A DNA stretch of 64,000 nucleotides, from positions 47,430,346 to 47,494,345 of the forward strand of contig NC_134648.1 of the NCBI RefSeq assembly GCF_030463565.1, in the 5' to 3' direction. Shown one piece after another: positions 46,601 through 55,600 of this stretch. The stretch comes from Pelecanus crispus. Lineage: Eukaryota > Chordata > Aves > Pelecaniformes > Pelecanidae. Positions within the stretch are counted from its first letter, which is position 1; every line of letters starts with the position of its first letter. The notes below the pieces were generated by a model. The model worked only from the letters and a program-made list of their open reading frames with translations, was not told the DNA's origin and ran no database searches. A program made the position numbers and the translations under genes.

Positions 46601-49600
46601 GTCTGTCTGTCTGTCTACACTCTCTCCAGGAAGGGCTGCTCCCAGAGCCTGAGGCTGGGGACAGAGCAGCTGAGCTGCATCTGTCAGGCAGAGGGATTTC
46701 AGGCTTGCTGAGGGTGTGATTTTGGAGCCTCACTGGCCGGCACTTCAGCCCCACAGGTGCTGCACTGAAGCGAGGTGCTCACCAGGTACCTGCACACCAG
46801 GACTGCCCCTCGGCTCTCCTCATCACTCTCTCCAGCTCTGCTTCAACCCACTGCTCAGTGCTGCTTTCTGCAAGCTCTGCAGGCACCGGGCATCCCTGGT
46901 GGGGCTGGGCTCTCACAGGGGAGCATGCGTGCAGTAAGCTCACACATCCAGAAAGGAGGAGGTGAGCACAAAGCAGCCACAGCACAGGACTCCCACCAGC
47001 ACCTTTGTCCCCAGCTAGAACAATACTTAAGCACAGCAGAATGAGAAGGGAAATGAACGCACAGAAATCAGGCAGAGGGATTCTGCAGCCTAGCAGGATG
47101 ATCTTTCAGCAGCAAAGCACACTTCAGAAGTTGTCCATTGCTTCACAGGAGAAGAGGCTTTACCCATCCATTGCTTCACAGGAGAAGAGGCTTTACCCAC
47201 ATACCCTGGCTCCCCAAACACTTTCTGAAGCTGGGATGAAGCAGCTTAGGCTGATGGTGAAGTGGAAAGAAACCACTTCTAGTGGTGGTAGCCACAAGGG
47301 CCTGAGCAAGGCAAGGTTTGTAGGGTGGGATTATATCACTCTGTTAAAAGGGGAAGAGGAAGCCTGTGGTCAGATGAGAAGTGAAGAAATGCTTGGCTGC
47401 TGAAAGCTAGCCCATTTCTTTCAACTCTTTCCATTTATCATACACAAGGCATTATCGCTCTGAGAAACCAGCCCTTCTTTACTGTCTCTGACAGACTCCC
47501 TGTGGCACATGGTGTAGCAGTGGTAGAATCAGCCCCCTCCATAGGCTCCTTCCCGTATTTTTAGGGGTTTTTTTCCCTGTATCCTCCCTGATCTGATCTG
47601 AACAAGAGCAGACCAGGGGGCTGATTTTCAAGGGGCTTCCTGTGGCTGTTTCAATGCCTGCAAGCACAGCGCAGGGGAGCTTGCAGCTTGTGGAGCTGCT
47701 CAGCGTTTCTGATGACGACGGCTCCATGGGTGAGCTGCCACCCCTCTCGCGGTGGGAGGTCTGTTTGGGGAGCGCTGCAGACGCCAAACCAGACATTACA
47801 AGATCCAACTTTCCAGTGAAATTCAGACTTTTCTCTAGGACAAAAAACTTGAAAAAACACGGGGAGTGGGAATAAAAACAAAACAATAGCCTTCAAAGAC
47901 TTGTTTCTTAATGCAGTTAAAACCCATAGGCAGGAGGAGAGAAAGCAGCCCAGGAAGATCTGCAGTGAGCACAACTGGTGGGTGTGCAGCCCAGCACACT
48001 CTCAGGCTGACCGCAGCCTGAAAAAAGGGACAGCAGGCAGTGAAAAACCAGGACCTGGAAGATGCAAGTTTGCTGCTGCAGCCAGAAAGTCCTGCAAACC
48101 CCTGCAGAAAGGTGAGACTTGTAGCTCCTGCACAGTACAGAAGAGGGTGTCCATCACTGGTATGGGCTTCTTCTGGAGCGCTGCTGGTCACAGAGCTGTG
48201 TGGTCTCAGCGACAGCGAGGAGGTAGGAGGGCTGCGACCCCCCCGGGCAGACTGCCTCGCCCTGCCTTCAGAAAAAACTCTGCTACCAGTTTCCTTTATC
48301 CCCGCACGCCTGAGGAGGGCCAAGGCTTCAGGGAAAACAGTTTCCAAATCCACACCTGCCCTGGGTCTATGTTGTCCTGCAGCTTGGGTCTTGTTGGTTT
48401 TAGTTTCCACGGACCATCTCTTGACCTTGTTCCAGGATGTTCTTCTCCACAGACCACTGTATACCCCAAAATAGTACATGGTCTGGCAGGTAAGCAGGAG
48501 TAGCTCTGCCGAGCAGTGTGCCTGCTACTAGCCCCACATCCTGAGCTTGCCATGGGACAGGACATTGCTTCAGTGCAGCTTCCTCACCAGCACTGCTCAA
48601 ATACCCTGCCGGTCCTTGGGCTTCCTACCAGCCATGTCCAAGTGTCTCTACATCAGCTACTTCCTCAGCCTCTGATTCCGTTCTGCCTCTGTCAGTCTTC
48701 TCTGAGTTTTACCTTTCAGCTCCCATATCCTCCTACCTCTGTGTTCCAGCTTTTCCGTGTGTGCTCCAGCACCTCCTCCAAGTACTAAAGACCCAGGAGG
48801 GTCATTGGATGTCTCCATCTGATTTATCCTATCTTGCACCGCAGCAGACTTCATCCAGCCATCTCCAGCCGGAGCTGAAGGACTGCAGCTGCCTGACAGC
48901 ACACGGGTGTCCTGCCACTCTCCAGGGCCCTGCCTCTGGCTTATCTCTTTCTTTCACAGGCTGGGTGACAGCCTTTGCCCCAACAGCTCATGGAGCAAGG
49001 TCCCGGCTCTCTCCTTTCTCCCAAGGCTGTCTCTGACGTATCCTGGGGATCCCACCTTCAGTTCTCACTTACATGAGCAACAGCAAACTCACAGCGACTT
49101 CTCCTAACAGCCTGCTTGAATACCCATCTCTCTGCCCACTTCTCTGAAGGGGCCTAACAATATACACCCTCCCAGCAGCAAACCAGACAGCCAAAAGCCT
49201 GAGCAGAGCCTAAGGAAACCTCTGAGACTAATGTAACACCCGCTACAGAGAGTCCTGGCCACGTCAACCCCACGTCTACCTTAATTCTGAACTCAGCTTT
49301 TAACATAGTCTCCTCAGGATGCAGGCAAAACATTCAAGTGCCTTGGCTTTTCTGATGTTGGGCAGAACACAAAAAATAGTGGGGATTGGTCACGGCAGGT
49401 TCGCTCGGACAGATGCCCGCCTCCGATTCTTCTTCTTCTCTGATGTCTTTCCGCACACAAACACGTACCAAACATGAAAGCTGCAGTCGACGGAGACATC
49501 CGGACATATCCAGACTCTACTAACAATCAGTGTCTCGGGCAGACAGTCAATCCAAACAAGTTCTCCATTTGTCTAGCTCTTGCCTGGCTGCACTTCTGTA

Positions 49601-52600
49601 CATTTGTAAGTGTTTACACTGAACTAGCTTCTGCCATTTCTGTCTCTGGTTGCTGGAATTAAATTCCCAGTGCTGTCAAGTCTGCTCTGGTGCACGCCTC
49701 CCCAGGACACATGAGCGCAAGGAGAAGTTCTCTCCGAAGACCACAGTGCCAAGAAGAAAGCTGGAAACATCCGCTGGACACATTATCTCTGTGCACGAGA
49801 CACCAGGTCACTGAACTACAGCCCAGTGACTCTGAGTGAGCACAACACAGACCAGCAAGACCAGGACACAGAAGGGATTTGAGTGTGGGATGTGGTCTAC
49901 AGGCAGGAATGATGCAGAGCAATGCCTTCACACTGGACAGGCATGGACCTGGGAGCCCTGGCAGAGGAGGCACGGGGCAATGAGAGGTCACAGTGCTCGG
50001 TGGTTCTGTTAGAGCACTAAGATCATGGAGAAAGAACTGCTTCCCTGGCTCCACTCTGGGGTGAGATCTCTTGTCTGCAAAGACAGCATGCCAGAGAAAA
50101 GCATGCCAGCCACCTGGGCTTCTCACTTCACAACAGCCGGGCTCTCTCAGGCTGCCTCCATTGAGTGTCTGCCTTACAGCGCCCTTCACTTGCACTGTGT
50201 GGTCTCCTGCATGTGGGGCTGGTTACCGGGCAGTCAGTCAGAGGTAGCCAAAGGCAGAAAATACTTGCATACGATTAAAAAAGATGAAAATGGCCCCTTC
50301 AGCTAGCCTGAATTCCTGCCAAAATCAACAAGCGCCATTTGGTCTCCCAGGGGGAACTTTATCACCCAAAGCCAGAGGGACTGAGAATGGGATTTTCTTG
50401 TGGCACAGGAAGAGAGAAGACCCACAGGGATACATTTTTCTTATCCTCATGGGATTAATCTGAAAAAAAAGCCAGGCAAGCATCTATCCACTCAGTGAAG
50501 ACCAGCAGTGGCAACCTCCCTTGAGTTTCAGCTGCTGCTGGGACACAGGGCATGTGCTGAGCTGTGGAAGTGGGACCTGCTGGCAGCTAGGAGGCATTTT
50601 TCAAGTGCATTTGCTGTACTGGCTGGCTGACTGCAAGGAGCACATGGGGGTATTTCGTGCCTGTTTTCATGTCTTGGAAGCCTGTGATTAGAGACACATT
50701 TTGAAGCCTGGAGATCTAAGTCCAGCAGAGCAATCACTGCTGCAGCTCTGGCCACTGAGTGATATCTGCCATCCTGGCACGGAGAAAGAGAAAGGAGGTG
50801 CAGAGATTTTGCAGCCATCTGCAGCCTAACCGAAGTGTTAAGTGCCCCCCCCTGCTTCCTAATGGGGGGATCACAGAGAGACAGGGTGAGTAACGGGGAG
50901 ACTGCCGTGAGATGGAGAGGAGAAAGCCATGACTGGGGATGTGAAAGTTAGGGACAAAGAGGAGGTGGCTGAGGACTATGTGGGGCATTTCCTTGTTTGT
51001 GCTGAACCTGGAAGACCCTGTGGGTCACCCACATACCGCATGTGCCCAAGGGTCCCTTGGGACTGGCACATGGACGAGGGCAGGCAAGCAGCAGCATGGC
51101 TCAGGGCCACAGCAGAGCCATGCAGAGCAGGAAGATGACAGCAATCAGAGCTCCCCAGATTTGCGCTGGGTTCCAGGATGCTGACAAACTCGTCTGTGAT
51201 TGTGAGGAATTTGGCTCCAGCCAGCCCTACCCCTGGCTGTGGTGGAACCGAATCGAGGGAGGACGAGATGCAAACAGCTCTTGGGAGCATGCATGCGAAC
51301 GAGCGGGACAGCCTCTGGGCAGAGCTAGGAGGCACCAACACCACACTTGCTTGCACAAAACCTGGCACCTTGGACACCTCCACTCTCTGCAGGTGTCAAA
51401 GTCTCCTGGACCATGGGGTCTGTTTACTTTAGTCCTTCAATCCAGTGAAGGCATGTGAATGAGCAGCCAGGCAGTGATGAAAGGGGGCAGGCAGGCAGGC
51501 AGGCATGCCTGTGTTGCACTGGACGTGTACCTTGCCCTGCAGTGGACCTGGTCAGCACTGGCTGCCCAGGGGGCTGCCTCCCTCCAGCCAGGAGTCCTAC
51601 AGCACAGCCTCTCCACCACAACGCGGGAGGGGGGCTGCGGCGCAAGGGGCCGTGCCCATCACGGAGCACCCTGAGCGAAGCAGCCGAGGAATCCCCATCT
51701 CCCACTGGATCATCCCATTCAGCTCCCAAGCGCAGCAGAAACAGGGCTGGACGCCCATGCCCCTGGAACGGACCCCGTGTGCACTCCTGCCAATTGTTTG
51801 ATGTAGTGTTATTTCCAGAGCCCCTGCCAAGCCCATGTCGGGCCCAGAGCAAGCCCGTAACTCTATAGGGCCGAGTCTGCAGCCTCCTCCACCGATCTAG
51901 GACTGCACCTCCTAAAAAAGTGGCCACTCTTTTCCTGTTTCTCCCTCTGAACGGGGCTGGCATGGCGGGAACCACTGGCTGCACCAGGGTTTCGCAGGGG
52001 CGGTTTTGGGGAGAAAGCACTGAACCTGGGGCCAGCACCCAAACCAGAGCACTCCTCAGGGCAGCAGCGGAGCAGGCATGGCCCTGTGTGCTGCCCTGGA
52101 CACGCTGCCCATCCCCAAGGGCCTTGGGCAAAGGAGAGCCCCATGGCAGGGGACCCATGGCTCTGCTCCATGCCTCCTTGGCCGTGCAAAGCAGCCCGAC
52201 CATTTTTGCTTGCCGAGGGTGCAGGCTGTTCCTCACGCCGTCCCCTGTGGCGGCAGCACTCACCTGGCCGGGGGGGGCAGGCCAGGCACCGGTCCACACC
52301 CCAGAATAGCCCCACGCTGCCGCAGCAGTCCTCCAGCTTGGTCAGCCCTGGCAGGGGGTTGGTGCACTGCGGAGAGAGGACCAGAGGATCAGGCTCCTGC
52401 GGGACGGGGAGGGGACGCGTGCCCGTCCGCTGTGGCTGGCTGGCACAGTGGCGACAGAGCCGGCACGTGGGACAACGGTTTGGGGTCAGATGCTGGCACA
52501 GCCCTCCTGGCACAGCTCCCCACCGGGACCGGGGATGCGGTTTAAGACAGTAAACAGTTGTGCAGACAGAAAAACACGAGACTCCCTCGACTGCACCCCT

Positions 52601-55600
52601 CGGAGGGGAAGGGGACATCAAACGGAGCAGGAGATGAACCAGAGATGATATCACCAGGCAAAGCCCTCAGTTCAGCCCCGTGCCTGGATGATTAGCCAGC
52701 GAAATGGGTGCACCACTCCAGCCCGGCGGGGAGCTTGCGGTCAGGCACTTTCCTCTGCTTAATGAGTCTCTCTTTCCCGCCCCCCCCCCCCCCCCACCTC
52801 CCCGCCACGGCAAGGCCCTCTGGATTACAGGCTTCCCCATTAGAGCGGAGCCGCCACGGCCCACAGGCCGGAGCTGGCCCCCGTCCAGGCGCGCGTGGCC
52901 GCCTGCCCAGCGCTCACATACCGATCGGCTCGGCTGCGGCTGAGCGGGGAGAGGCAAGCGCTCTGCACCGGGCTCCTCGCCCTCTCCCGGGCACAGCATC
53001 ACCCCGGCTGGGTGAGGTGTGAGCACAGCAAGGGTACCCCCCGCCACCCCCCTGAGTGGCTCCCGCAGCCTCTCTGGGCATCCACGAGCATCTCCGTGCA
53101 TCATCGTTTGTTCCCAGGCGCAGAGACCTGCTGTCTCCCCACGGAGGAGCCAGGCTTTTCCAGCCCCAAGGTCTGATCTTATTTATTTTTGCACTAGGGA
53201 ATGGCTGAGAATGCATCCCGCTAGGAACAATTCTGATGGGAGCGACTGAAGTATGGGATGGGAACGGGGAGCAGCCCCCCAGAAAAGGCTGGGGAGCAGT
53301 GGGGAGGGGGCCGAGTCCCAGGCTGCCCAGCCGGGGGTTTTCGCTGAGCGTGAGCTGCGCCAGGGGAGCTCACAGGTGTTCCTGTGGGTGCCAAAAACCT
53401 CCAATGCTTTTCCAGTGACGCAAGAGAAACATATGGGGAAAGACAAAATAAGAAGTTACGATGACTGTGGGACAGGGGTGAGAAAGCCCCTCACGTGCGT
53501 TTGCTTCCCAAGCCCCGACCGAGCTGCCCGGGAAGGCATCGTTCCATGGAAATCAGACTGTCATTTATCGTCTGAGAGGGAAAGGAATTTTCCTATGTTT
53601 TATACGTTTCCTACAATAATCACAGAGCGTGGCTGTAAATGTTGCTATAAATAGGGCACCCTTTTTAAACGAGACTGTGTGTGAAAGCCATCAAGTCTGG
53701 GTTGTGCTGCCCCAGGGCACAGCCTGCTTAGGGCAAGGCAGCGAGGTCTCCCTGTTGGGCCAAAACAAGGGATTTTCTTCCCAAGTACTAACACACTGCT
53801 GCCCGTGCCCATGGCACCTGGGTGATGCCCACGCTGATGCTGAAGAGCTTCATGCAATGAAAAGCCACCCTCCCTGCCCCATAAGCCAATGCATCCGTAC
53901 CCCAGAACAAGAAACGTATCTCCACACACACGCTCCAACGCTTGATGGGTGACCCCTTACCTGCCCATGGAGAGCCTCCCGAAAGCACCTCCCCAGCAGC
54001 TCCGGGGCTCTCTGCTGCTGCTGGCCGCTCTCTGTGGCAATGCTGTTGCCGTTCCCGTGGGTGTAGGTGTACCAGGGCACAGCAGCCAGCTGAGGCACCA
54101 GGACCGCCTCCACGCTGTTCTCCTCCGACACCTCTGCGTCACCCCGCACCCTGGCCACCTGGTGAATCTGCACAGTGGCTTCTGGAGGGTGGTTGATGTG
54201 GACGTTCACCAGGGAAGGGTTTAGGGAAGCTGGAAGATGAGTTTATACCACAGTTGTGACAATCTGGCAACAATTTGGCACCCAAAGAGCTTCTTGTCAT
54301 CAACAAAGTCACAGGGGAGGAGAGGTAGACTGACCTCACCAGGAAATCTAGAGGAAGATTGCATCTAAGAGAAAACACTTTGCTGGCCCAAAACCAGGAC
54401 AAACCTACCAAAAACTTTCCCCGGCAACCCGAGCCCTTCAGAAGCTAAGGGCACCACTTTTCTAACAACCTGGCCTGAAAAGGCAAGCATAAGCAGGTAG
54501 TGGCCTCCTCACACCTGTTAATGAAGCTCTGAGGAGCACCCAAGTAGGAGGACTCAGAAGTATGAGGGAGATATGGGGTCTGGAGGCCCCAGCCATACTT
54601 ACCCAGCTGGTTGGACAAGGGCAGGGTGTAGGTGGAGTGCTTCATGGAGCCGCTGGCCGGGGTCTTTGGGGCTCTCCCTCCTTGCTTCTTTTCCAGAGAG
54701 GGAGCTGGCAGGTGGCAAAACTTCCCCGTGGAGTTGGAGGGGCACCAGCACTCATCCCGGCCCACGCACCGCCCTCCATTCAGGCAGGGGATCTGGCAGA
54801 AGTCTGCAAGGCAAAGAGAAGTCTGCTTAGCAGAGAAACTGAGCCACTGCCTCTAGCCAAGTGGTGGCTGGGGGAGGCCAGGCAGCTGGATCTGGGCCAG
54901 CACTAGCCCCGTACTGCCCAAGGAGGAGACCCAGCACTGGGCTGGGGTCAGCACTTGCAGCCTGGAGGCAGCCCAGGGTCCCTGCTGCACACCACCATCC
55001 AGCAGGCAGCAGGTGGAGAAGCCAGGGTCCTCCCTGAGCTCTGTTCAGGGTTGGAGTCATGCGTTGAAGATGATGAGCCCTCCCTTGGGCTCTGGGGCTA
55101 TGGCCAGCCTGAGGCACCCATGCCCTATGGTGCAACCCCCCAGGGCCAAGGTGGTGTTGCTGGCACAGCAGGACGCCTTGGAGTGGGGCAGGAGCTACAG
55201 CAGCCACATGCAGCTGAGTCAGCACAATTCCTTCTCTTCTGCATTGCCCCCTCCCCATTTGGCAGGGTTTTTACTCCCAGCCCAGAAGGGAGCTCAATGG
55301 GGATGGGAGAGGCAGAAGGAGAGAACGGGCAGAGAGCCACGTCCTCAGAGCCTGTCTGCTGGCCAGCCCTGGCCCTGCCAGCAGCTCAAGTGGGAGAAGC
55401 TTGGAGTGGGACAAAAGAATCGGGAGCAATTCGTCTGCACAGGCTCGGAAAAAGCATCCACAGATGAAACTGAATTCATGCCTTTTCTGGCCTCATCAGA
55501 TGCTTGGAGCAACCCAGAGCGTCTCAGTGTGAGCAACACTCGGGCAAGGCACGGGACTTCCTGACAGATCATCCTGACTCATTTCAGCGTAGATGAGACG

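Larger units (their letters stand above)
44311..52263 (-). other. LTBP2: LTBP2 intron, 8 kb
   Basis: The largest complete intron in the window. I see no exon and no clear transposable element, only short tandem repeats near 46594, 47135 and 51487. Confidence 0.6.
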
